Assembly: GCA_022865365.1 (NCBI GenBank) | Contig: JALHSW010000545.1 | Location: 1-6,241 of the forward strand | Source: Acidimicrobiia bacterium | Lineage (GTDB): Bacteria; Actinomycetota; Acidimicrobiia; IMCC26256; PALSA-555 | Reading direction: 5' to 3' | Length of the DNA stretch: 6,241 nucleotides | Part shown: positions 1 through 5,615 of the stretch, piece after piece | Numbering within the stretch: the first letter of the stretch is position 1 | How the letters are laid out: each line of letters opens with the position of its first letter | Program-made: the position numbers and the translations under genes | Notes under the pieces: generated by a model | The model's input: only the letters and a program-made list of their open reading frames with translations | What the model was told of the DNA's origin: nothing | Databases searched by the model: none

Positions 1-1644
1 AATGTCGAGTCCCTCGGTGTGCTTCATGTCGACCATGAAGCACGAGATGCCGTCGTGCTTGGGTGCGTCTGGGTTCGTACGGGCGAGCAGGATGCCCCAG
101 TCCGCGAAATGCGCCATCGACGTCCAGACCTTCTGGCCGTTGACGATCCAGCCTCCCTCGACCCGGGTCGCCTTGGTCGCGAGGCTCGCGAGATCGGAAC
201 CGGCACCCGGCTCGCTGAAGAGCTGGCACCAGACGATCTCACCTCGAAGCGTCGGAGGGATCCAGCGTTCCTGCTGCTCGCGCGTCCCGTACATGATCAC
301 CGGCGGGAGCGCCCACCCCCCGACCATGATCCCCGGTCGCGCCACCTTCGCCGCCCGGAACTCCTCTTCGATCACGACCTGCTCGACGGCCTTGGCGCCG
401 CGACCGAACGGCTCCGGCCACGTCGGGACGATGTACCCGGCATCCGCGACGCGGCGATGCTGCTCGTCAGCGGGCAGCTCCTTGATCTCGTCGAGGAAGG
501 CACGCACCTCGGCACGGGCCGCGACACCGGCGGGTCCGAGATCGACGGTGAGTCCTCGGCGCGTGCCGCCGAGCGCGAGCTCACAGACGCGCACCCGCCA
601 CGACGACGAGGGACCCAGCAGGCTGCGCATCGCCATGGCTCGCTTCAAGTACACGTGGGCGTCGTGCTCCCACGTGAACCCGATCCCACCGAGCACTTGC
701 ACACAGTCCTTCGCGTTCGCGAACGCGGCGTCGAGTGCGAGGGAGATCGCGGCCGACGCCGCGAGGGCGCCCTCGTCGCCGCCGTCCTGCACGGCGCGCG
801 CCGCGTCCCACGCGGCGGCGCGCGCGAGCTCGACTCGGCCGACCATGTCGGCGCACTTGTGCTTGATCCCTTGAAACTGGCCGATCGGTCGGCCGAACTG
901 GACTCGGTGCTTCGCGTAGGCCGCCGCGGTGTCGACGCACCATTGCGCGACGCCGACGAGCTCGGCCGCCACGAACGTCGCGGTGAGATCGAGCACCCGC
1001 GCCGCGCCGACACCGTCGAGCCGACGCGCCGCGGGGACGACGACCCCGTCGGCGTCGATCTCCGCGACTCGCCGCGTGGGGTCGACGCTGGGCAGCTCCT
1101 GTCGCTTCGTCACCTCGAGGGGGAGGGCGACCCAGACGATGGTGTCCTCCGAGCTCATGCGAACGGGCGCCACGAGCACGTCGGCGAGGTGGCCGCCGAG
1201 CACCGGACGCACGGTCCCGCTCACAACGAGGTCGTCACCGGACCGCTCGCCCGAGAGCCCGCACCCGGGTCCCCCGCCGACGGCACCCGCGAGCTCCCCC
1301 GAGGCGAGCCCCGGGAGCAGCGCCCGCTTCGCTTCGTCGTTCGTCGATGACCCGATCACCGCTGCGGCCAGCACCGTCGGCAGCACCGGGCCGGGCGCCA
1401 CGCACCGACCGAGCTCTTCGAGCACCACCACCAGCTCGCCCACGCCGTACCCCGACCCGCCGTAAGCCTCGTCGACGTGGAGACCGAGCCACCCCTGCGC
1501 GGCGAGCCCGCTCCAGAAGGGCGGCAACGACTCCGTCGCGGCGTCGAGCAGCGCCCGCGGGACCGCCGGCGCGCAGTGACGATCCGCCCACCCTCGCACC
1601 GCGTCGTGCAGCGCGACGTGCTCTTCCGTGATCCCGATCGGCAT
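1..1644 (-). CDS. Fused two-domain acyl-CoA dehydrogenase (FadE34/ChsE3-like architecture), 3' end outside window
   Basis: Likely FAD-dependent alpha,beta-dehydrogenation of an acyl-CoA in beta-oxidation. The frame runs 548 codons from ATG 1644 to the left window edge without a stop. It is the only ATG start, because an in-frame TGA lies at 1680-1678. Residues 1-355 form one acyl-CoA dehydrogenase domain, with QFGRPIGQFQ at 249-258 and GGIGFTWEHDAH at 319-330. A second domain begins near 376, with FSEPGAGSD at 476-484 and WTS at 507-509, and is cut off before its C-terminal half. Fused dehydrogenases of roughly 700-730 residues are known in actinobacteria, for example mycobacterial FadE34, a steroid side-chain enzyme. 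Domain 1 has no recognisable (T/S)EPxxGSD flavin/substrate motif, whereas domain 2 has a canonical one, so the halves look specialised like paired subunits. The steroid substrate is inference; FadE6- or FadE22-like fatty acyl enzymes share the fusion. Confidence 0.9.
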   Translation of the reverse strand, partial: MPIGITEEHVALHDAVRGWADRHCAPAVPRALLDAATESLPPFWSGLAAQGWLGLHVDEAYGGSGYGVGELVVVLEELGRCVAPGPVLPTVLAAAVIGSSTNDEAKRALLPGLASGELAGAVGGGPGCGLSGERSGDDLVVSGTVRPVLGGHLADVLVAPVRMSSEDTIVWVALPLEVTKRQELPSVDPTRRVAEIDADGVVVPAARRLDGVGAARVLDLTATFVAAELVGVAQWCVDTAAAYAKHRVQFGRPIGQFQGIKHKCADMVGRVELARAAAWDAARAVQDGGDEGALAASAAISLALDAAFANAKDCVQVLGGIGFTWEHDAHVYLKRAMAMRSLLGPSSSWRVRVCELALGGTRRGLTVDLGPAGVAARAEVRAFLDEIKELPADEQHRRVADAGYIVPTWPEPFGRGAKAVEQVVIEEEFRAAKVARPGIMVGGWALPPVIMYGTREQQERWIPPTLRGEIVWCQLFSEPGAGSDLASLATKATRVEGGWIVNGQKVWTSMAHFADWGILLARTNPDAPKHDGISCFMVDMKHTEGLDI

Positions 1645-1651
1645 GGCGGCG

Positions 1652-1681
1652 ATCCTACGGAGCCACCGACGCGAGCGTCAG
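1652..1681 (-). promoter_or_regulatory. Predicted leaderless promoter of the fused acyl-CoA dehydrogenase
   Basis: On the minus strand a -10 box TAGGAT (1657-1652) sits exactly 7 bases before ATG 1644, so transcription would begin at or next to the start codon. A -35-like CTGACG (1681-1676; 4 of 6 matches to TTGACA) lies 18 bases upstream of the -10. There is no convincing Shine-Dalgarno sequence. The start-proximal -10 is typical of leaderless actinobacterial genes. The call is prediction from sequence alone. Confidence 0.5.
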
Positions 1682-1683
1682 GT
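1664..1683 (-). promoter_or_regulatory. Operator-like imperfect inverted repeat over the -35 of the dehydrogenase promoter
   Basis: Read on the minus strand the site is ACCTGAC, spacer GCTCGC, then GTCGGTG. It matches 15 of 20 positions of the site at 5520-5501 read in the same direction, including the whole left arm ACCTGACG. It overlaps the predicted -35, which suits a repressor. A binding protein cannot be named; a TetR-family regulator would be the usual candidate for dyads of this size (inference). Confidence 0.4.
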
Positions 1684-1725
1684 CGGAGCTTCGACTCCGG
1701 TGTGGTCCAGGACGGTGTCCCCTGG
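1684..1725. other. Two small hairpins in the ferredoxin/dehydrogenase intergenic region
   Basis: The 134-bp gap 1645-1778 holds the dehydrogenase promoter and two short dyads. CGGAG (1684-1688) pairs with CTCCG (1695-1699) around a 6-base loop. CCAGG (1707-1711) pairs with CCTGG (1721-1725), with a bulged inner extension GAC/GTC. Neither is followed by a T-run, so a terminator for the ferredoxin transcript is possible but weak. Nothing else stands out in this gap. Confidence 0.2.
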
Positions 1726-1778
1726 CACCACGCGCCGTGTGCGCCGCCGTGGGCGAGGACGAGCGGACCGTCACGGTG

Positions 1779-1988
1779 TCAGACGAGCTGCTCGCCGCCC
1801 TGCCACACCGAGATCGCGCCGGTCGGGCACCCTTTCGCGCCCAGCACGATCTTGTCGTCGGGGTCGCCTCCGGCGTCCAGGACGCGGGAGAGGCCATCGT
1901 CTCCGAGATCGAAGGTCGCCGGCGCCCAGTAGACGCATTGGCCCTGCCCCATGCACTTCTCGTGATCGATCTCGATCCGCAGCGCCAC
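1779..1988 (-). CDS. Small [3Fe-4S]-type ferredoxin
   Basis: A soluble one-electron carrier of 69 residues, the usual size of single-cluster ferredoxins that serve cytochromes P450 and other oxidoreductases in actinobacteria. Numbered from GTG 1988, the cluster ligands are C12 and C18 in CMGQGQC and C54 in KGCPTGAI, followed by the conserved PTGAI. The middle position of the usual CxxCxxC is Q15, not Cys, which predicts a [3Fe-4S] rather than a [4Fe-4S] cluster. The frame stays open upstream to 2150, but residues before GTG 1988 are low-complexity and overlap the kinase gene. GTG 1988 gives the expected N-terminus (MALRIEIDHEKC); GTG 1997 is an alternative. No Shine-Dalgarno sequence is seen. 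The gene lies 58 bp after the kinase and 134 bp before the dehydrogenase. Its redox partner is unknown: acyl-CoA dehydrogenases normally use ETF, so a P450 elsewhere is at least as likely. Confidence 0.88.
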   Translation of the reverse strand: MALRIEIDHEKCMGQGQCVYWAPATFDLGDDGLSRVLDAGGDPDDKIVLGAKGCPTGAISVWQGGEQLV

Positions 1989-1995
1989 GACGGTC

Positions 1996-2001
1996 ACGGT
2001 A
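1996..2001 (-). promoter_or_regulatory. Possible start-proximal -10 box of the ferredoxin gene
   Basis: TACCGT (minus strand 2001-1996) fits TANNNT and is followed by exactly 7 bases and GTG 1988, the same geometry as the dehydrogenase and synthetase genes. No good -35 is visible, and the gene could also be read through from the kinase. It supports GTG 1988 as the start. Confidence 0.3.
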
Positions 2002-2046
2002 GCGCCCGACGCCGTCACCACGCCCGGGCAGGCCAACGCAGTTGGC

Positions 2047-3396
2047 TCAGCCGGCGACCTCGACGAAGCGTCGGTAGCGTGCCTCCATGGGCTCGGCCCA
2101 CGCCGGGTCGGCCTCCACCGTGCGACCGGTACGAGCCCAATTCCGGCCATCGGTCATCGCGGTCGGCTCCTCGAGCCCGGCCGCGATGCGCGCGAGCCAC
2201 GCGGAGCCGAGTGCTCCGCCCTCGGGGACGGCCACGCAGTCGACCGGCAGGTGCGTGGCATCCGCGACGACTTGAACCCATTCGTCGGCGCGCACGCCAC
2301 CACCGGTCGCGACGATTCGCTTGGGCGCTCCCCCACCGTGTTCACGCAGCGCATCGAGGGTGCGCCGCACCACGAAGCCCGACGCCTCGAACGCGGCGCG
2401 TCGCAATGCGGCTGCATCATGCGTGAGATCGAGGTCGACGAGCTGCGCTCGGCGGTACGGATCGTGCAGCGGCGTACGCTCACCGCGCGGGTACGGCGCC
2501 CACACCGGGACGCTCGCGGGGTCGGCGGCTGCGTCCCCCGTGTCGCCGAGCCATCCGGTCGCCCAGTTGCAGAACAGCCCACCAGCGTTCGACGGCCCGC
2601 CGACGAGCAGCTTGCCCGCCGCGGTGTGCGGGATCGTCCAGTACCCGGGGACGGACACCTCGCTTGGCGTCACCGCCCACACGATGAGCGTGGTCCCGAG
2701 GATCACGAGGACGTCGCCGTCGTTGTCGGCACCGGCCACGAGCTGTTCGGCCAACGCGTCGATGCACCCCGATGCCAGCGGTGGGCCGTCGCCGTCGACG
2801 CGGGCAGCCTCCCACGCCGTTGGAACGAGGCGCGGGAACTGCTCGACGCGCACGCCGTGACGGGCGGCGATCTCGGCGTCCCACTGCACCCAGTCGAACA
2901 GTGGGAAGGCAGTCGACGCGGTCGACGTGTCGAGCACCGCCTCGCCGCACAACGCGTGGTTGGCGACGGCTTGCGCAGGCCAGAAACCGCTCGCGTCGGG
3001 AGCCTCACGAACGCACCAGTCGAGGAACCCGAGGAGCTCACCGCTCTCGGCCGGGTTTCCGGCGTTGCCGTCGTCAGCGCTCCGCCCCCGTTCGTCGCCG
3101 TAGAGCAGCCCGGGTACCAGCGGGATCCCGTCGGCGTCGACTGCAGTGAGCGACGGCACCATCGCAGCGACGCTGACCCCTCGCACGTCGAGATCCGTCG
3201 AAACCACCGCGAGCGCCTCGCGCGGGCCGCGCCGCCAGGCAACCTCGGCGTCGTGCTCGAAGCGGCCGGGCGACGGCACGCCGACCGTGTGGGGCACTCG
3301 TGCCGTCGCCACGACATTGCCGTCGTGGTCGGCAGCGATCGCCTTCACCGACGACGTCCCGATGTCGAGACCGACCGTGACCTGCGGCCGACTCAC
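2047..3396 (-). CDS. FGGY-family carbohydrate kinase (xylulokinase-like), substrate unknown
   Basis: Predicted cytosolic ATP-dependent kinase of a sugar or polyol, 449 residues, slightly shorter than typical family members (about 480-510). Numbered from GTG 3396, the N-terminal phosphate-binding loop LDIGTSS is at 10-16 with D11. A DER motif in YGDERG holds D101. The probable catalytic base is D213 in SGCIDALAEQL. ATP-site signals are LGTTLIVWAV from about 234, PRGERTPLHDP near 303-313, ATGGGVRADEW around 363-373 and EGGALGSAW around 392-400. GTG 3396 has a good ribosome binding site and starts just before the first strand of the fold; ATG 3471 would add a non-homologous tail overlapping the phosphatase gene. 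Family membership is clear; the substrate is not. A sugar kinase is unexpected between beta-oxidation genes. It lies 19 bp after the phosphatase stop, so the two are probably co-transcribed. Confidence 0.88.
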   Translation of the reverse strand: MSRPQVTVGLDIGTSSVKAIAADHDGNVVATARVPHTVGVPSPGRFEHDAEVAWRRGPREALAVVSTDLDVRGVSVAAMVPSLTAVDADGIPLVPGLLYGDERGRSADDGNAGNPAESGELLGFLDWCVREAPDASGFWPAQAVANHALCGEAVLDTSTASTAFPLFDWVQWDAEIAARHGVRVEQFPRLVPTAWEAARVDGDGPPLASGCIDALAEQLVAGADNDGDVLVILGTTLIVWAVTPSEVSVPGYWTIPHTAAGKLLVGGPSNAGGLFCNWATGWLGDTGDAAADPASVPVWAPYPRGERTPLHDPYRRAQLVDLDLTHDAAALRRAAFEASGFVVRRTLDALREHGGGAPKRIVATGGGVRADEWVQVVADATHLPVDCVAVPEGGALGSAWLARIAAGLEEPTAMTDGRNWARTGRTVEADPAWAEPMEARYRRFVEVAG

Positions 3397-3400
3397 GACG

Positions 3401-3412
3401 TCCTGACCTCTC
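3401..3412 (-). promoter_or_regulatory. Ribosome binding site that sets the kinase start
   Basis: Minus-strand GAGAGG (3412-3407) lies 10 bases, and AGGA (3404-3401) 4 bases, before GTG 3396. Both are purine-rich Shine-Dalgarno matches within the 19-bp gap after the phosphatase stop. This favours GTG 3396 over the upstream ATG 3471. The kinase and thiolase have such a site, whereas the other four genes do not. Confidence 0.55.
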
Positions 3413-3415
3413 GCA

Positions 3416-4300
3416 TCAGGTGCATCGCGAGCCGCCCAGCGCCCCGAGCACCTCGTCGTGGAGATGACCATTCGTGGTCACGCATCCACCTGGGCCGATC
3501 GCCGGCGTGCCCGTAGTGCTCGTGCAGCGGCCGCCGGCTTCTTCGACGATCGGGCGAAGCGCGGCGACGTCCCACAGGGCGAGCTCGGGCTCGATCATCG
3601 CGTCGGCCGCGCCCTCGGCGACGAGCATGTGGCCCCAGAAGTCACCGAAACCGACCGCGCGCCATACCTTGCGACTCAGCGCGAGCATCGACTCACCGAG
3701 ACCCTGCGGCTCCCAGTCGCGGAAGTCCGCAAAGCACAGCTGAGCGTCCTCGAGCGCGTGCACGTCGGAGACACGGATCGGATCGCCGTCGGCGAACGCG
3801 CCGCCGCCAAGCGACGCCCACCAGCGCCGGCCCAGCGCGGGCGCCGACACGACGCCGAGGACCAGCTCGCTCTCGACCTCGAGCGACAGCAGGGTCGCCC
3901 AGACAGGAACGCCCCGCACGTAGCTCTTCGTGCCGTCGATGGGATCCACGATCCATCGGCGATGCCCGGCACCGCTGGTCCCGAACTCCTCGCCGAGGAT
4001 CGCGTCGCCGGGTCGCGCTGCCGCGAGCCGGTCTCGGATCGCCTCCTCGACCGCGCGGTCCGCTTCGCTGACCGGGGTGAGGTCGGGCTTGGTCTCTACG
4101 TGCAGGTCGTGCGCACGAAATCGCGCCGTCGTGAGCACGTCGGCGTCGTCGCACAGCTCGAGTGCCAGCGCCAGGTCGGAGTCCAGGTCGGGAGAACGGT
4201 CAGGGTCGATGCGCCGGAATGTACTGCCTCTCGACGCGTCCGCCGCTAGCCCGCCGGCACCTCGATCACGGTGGCCGAGCCCATGCCGCCACCGGCGCAC
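3416..4300 (-). CDS. hisN: Inositol-monophosphatase-family phosphatase, probably histidinol-phosphatase (HisN) type; start uncertain
   Basis: Mg-dependent phosphomonoesterase of the inositol monophosphatase superfamily. From GTG 4300, metal-binding residues are E104/E105 in LGEEF, D119 and D122 in DPIDGTKS (119-126), and D244 in ALWDVAAL. The stretch VRGVPVWATLLSLE and the run APALGRRWWAS are like actinobacterial HisN, which removes phosphate from histidinol-phosphate; other sugar-phosphate or 3'-phosphoadenosine substrates cannot be excluded. The start is a problem. Homology begins at DLALALEL (about residue 42), but the only ATG/GTG/TTG upstream of it nearby is GTG 4300, 55 bp inside the thiolase gene, and it adds an Arg-rich tail unlike the family. 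GTG 4138 would delete the first helix. ATC 4210 gives 264 residues, the normal family length, and has a TANNNT box 7 bases upstream. No histidine genes are nearby. Confidence 0.85.
   Translation of the reverse strand: MRRWRHGLGHRDRGAGGLAADASRGSTFRRIDPDRSPDLDSDLALALELCDDADVLTTARFRAHDLHVETKPDLTPVSEADRAVEEAIRDRLAAARPGDAILGEEFGTSGAGHRRWIVDPIDGTKSYVRGVPVWATLLSLEVESELVLGVVSAPALGRRWWASLGGGAFADGDPIRVSDVHALEDAQLCFADFRDWEPQGLGESMLALSRKVWRAVGFGDFWGHMLVAEGAADAMIEPELALWDVAALRPIVEEAGGRCTSTTGTPAIGPGGCVTTNGHLHDEVLGALGGSRCT
4218..4223 (-). promoter_or_regulatory. Possible start-proximal -10 box of the phosphatase gene
   Basis: TACATT (minus strand 4223-4218) lies in the first bases after the thiolase stop. 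It is followed by exactly 7 bases and ATC 4210, an in-frame rare start codon that gives a family-length protein. The spacing equals that of three other genes here. No -35 is obvious. Alternatively the gene is simply translated from the thiolase transcript. Confidence 0.25.
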
Positions 4301-5427
4301 ATGCTCGCGACGCCGATGCCGCCGCCGCGTCGGCGCAGCTCGTACGCGAGGGTCGTGATCATCCGCGCGCCGGTGGCCGCGACCGGGTGGCCGAGCGAGC
4401 ACCCGCTGCCGCTGACGTTGACGATCTCGTGTGGGAACCCGAGGATGCGACTCGATGCGACCGCCATCGACGCGAACGCCTCGTTGATCTCGACGAGGGC
4501 GACGTCGGAGACCTTCAGGCCGGCGCGGTCGAGCGCCTTGGGGATCGCGACGGTCGGCCCGAGGCCGGTGTCGGCGGGCGGGACGCCCGCGGAGGCCCAT
4601 GACCGCACGATCGCGAGGGGCTCGAGTCCGTGGTCGGCCGCGTACTCGGCGGCGCAGATCACCATCGCGCAGCTCGCGTCGTTCAAACCCGAGGAGTTGC
4701 CCGCGGTGATCGAGAAGCCGGGGATCTCAGGGTGGATCGGTCGAAGGTTCGCGAGCTTCTCGATCGTCGTGTCGCGGCGCGGATGCTCGTCGGTGTCGAA
4801 GATCCGAGTCTCGCCCTTCCCGGCGGGGATCTCCACGGCGAAGATCTCCTCCTTCAACCTCCCCTCGTCGATCGCGGCGATCGCCCGCATGTGCGACTGA
4901 TAGGCCCAGTCGTCCTGCTCTTCGCGCGTGACGTTTGCCTTCTGCGCGGTGTTCCACCCGACGGTGATCGACATGTCCATCGTCGGCGCGTCGGGAGTCT
5001 CGGGGTGGCTCGGCGAGAGCCACTGCTGGGCCCCGGAATATCGCCCCGGGAGCTTCTTGAACGTCAGCGGCGACTGGGTGATCGACTCGGCCCCGCCGGC
5101 GATCACCACACGGTCCATCCCGGCCCGAATGCTGCCGGCGGCGGTCTGCACCGCGGCCATGCCGGAGGCGCAGTGACGGTTGTGCGCTACTCCGGGTACG
5201 TCGACCATGCCGAGCTCGATCGCGGCGTAGCGGGCGATGTCGCCGCCGCCCTGCAGCACCTCGCCGAGCACGATGTCGTCGACGTCCTCGACGGGGACGC
5301 CCGAGCGCTTGAACGCCTCCTCGACCGCGAGCCGAGCCAGGTCGAACGCACTGAAGTCCATCAGCGAGCCTCGACGAGCAGTCCCGATCGGCGTGCGGGC
5401 CGCTGAGACGATAACGGCGTCACCCAT
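4246..5427 (-). CDS. Thiolase (acetyl-CoA C-acyltransferase family)
   Basis: Thiolytic cleavage of a 3-ketoacyl-CoA with CoA, or the reverse condensation; a cytosolic beta-oxidation step. It has 393 residues, the normal thiolase length. Catalytic residues are all present: nucleophile C86 in NRHCASGMAA, H347 in LGHPVAATGARM, and C377 in CAGGGMGSA (377-384). NEAFA is at 315-319 and ITAGNSSGLNDA at 240-251. One small oddity is GHPVAATG in place of the common GHPxGATG. ATG 5427 is chosen because AGAGGGAG lies 8 bases upstream; GTG 5451 would place that site inside the coding region. It is first in the minus-strand cluster and diverges from the acyl-CoA synthetase. The fit with catabolic thiolases of the FadA type is good, but chain length or steroid specificity cannot be read from sequence. 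Confidence 0.95.
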   Translation of the reverse strand: MGDAVIVSAARTPIGTARRGSLMDFSAFDLARLAVEEAFKRSGVPVEDVDDIVLGEVLQGGGDIARYAAIELGMVDVPGVAHNRHCASGMAAVQTAAGSIRAGMDRVVIAGGAESITQSPLTFKKLPGRYSGAQQWLSPSHPETPDAPTMDMSITVGWNTAQKANVTREEQDDWAYQSHMRAIAAIDEGRLKEEIFAVEIPAGKGETRIFDTDEHPRRDTTIEKLANLRPIHPEIPGFSITAGNSSGLNDASCAMVICAAEYAADHGLEPLAIVRSWASAGVPPADTGLGPTVAIPKALDRAGLKVSDVALVEINEAFASMAVASSRILGFPHEIVNVSGSGCSLGHPVAATGARMITTLAYELRRRGGGIGVASMCAGGGMGSATVIEVPAG

Positions 5428-5435
5428 GACGTGTG

Positions 5436-5443
5436 CTCCCTCT
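5436..5443 (-). promoter_or_regulatory. Ribosome binding site of the thiolase
   Basis: AGAGGGAG on the minus strand (5443-5436) is 8 bases before ATG 5427. It is a strong Shine-Dalgarno match, so the thiolase transcript carries a leader, unlike the divergent synthetase. A weak -10-like TACGAT (5500-5495) further upstream could place the transcript start roughly 60 bases before the ATG. Confidence 0.55.
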
Positions 5444-5501
5444 GTTCGCACGAATCGGGCTCTCGCGCGGATCCCTTCCTGGCCGGATCGGGGGATCGTA
5501 C

Positions 5502-5519
5502 CCTGACACGCCCGTCAGG
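5502..5519. promoter_or_regulatory. Perfect 18-bp inverted repeat (operator candidate) in the divergent intergenic region
   Basis: CCTGAC (5502-5507), spacer ACGCCC, GTCAGG (5514-5519): six-base arms with no mismatch. It lies 75 bases before the thiolase ATG, next to its weak -10-like TACGAT, and 96 bases before the synthetase GTG. A near copy overlaps the dehydrogenase promoter at 1664-1683. The dyad size fits a dimeric repressor such as the TetR family that often controls lipid genes in actinobacteria, but no regulator gene is in the window. The rest of the 188-bp gap shows no other clear signal apart from the two start regions. Confidence 0.5.
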
Positions 5520-5602
5520 TCCCCGGCCGCTGGGCTCGGAGCAGCCGAGCGTCCCGCAGGCGGCGCCGGGCACCCCGGCGTCGAGCGAGCGCGACCAGGC
5601 AG

Positions 5603-5608
5603 TAGGTT
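5603..5608 (+). promoter_or_regulatory. Predicted -10 box for a leaderless acyl-CoA synthetase transcript
   Basis: TAGGTT fits TANNNT and is followed by exactly 7 bases and GTG 5616. There is no Shine-Dalgarno sequence before the GTG. The -35 region (about 5579-5585) is a poor match. The arrangement predicts a transcript starting at the GTG itself. Confidence 0.4.
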
Positions 5609-5615
5609 CCCAGCC

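Noticed and set aside
19..1350. Long plus-strand open frame (443 codons) opposite the dehydrogenase.
   Set aside because: Arg/Pro/His-rich, without any recognisable domain. It is fully antisense to a convincing dehydrogenase frame and explained by GC-rich codon bias.
1989..2150. N-terminal extension of the ferredoxin frame to 2150.
   Set aside because: It overlaps the kinase C-terminus in another frame. The ferredoxin fold starts at about GTG 1988, where the protein has the normal family length.
3402..3420. CCTGA-N9-TCAGG dyad between phosphatase and kinase, resembling the operator half-sites.
   Set aside because: The arms are one base further apart than in the two operator candidates, one arm contains the phosphatase stop codon and the other the kinase ribosome binding site. 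Probably coincidence.
3465..3480. Perfect hairpin TGACCA-TTCG-TGGTCA with a UUCG-type loop.
   Set aside because: It lies inside the phosphatase coding region and encodes the conserved TTNGHLHD end of the protein, so codon constraint explains it. It has no T-run and does not sit at a gene end.
2251..3516. Long plus-strand open frame (421 codons) opposite the kinase.
   Set aside because: It covers a kinase whose motifs are all intact on the other strand. The antisense product has no recognisable fold.
4301..4600. Extension of the phosphatase frame up to ATG 4600.
   Set aside because: This part is Arg-rich out-of-frame translation of the thiolase gene and has no family homology.
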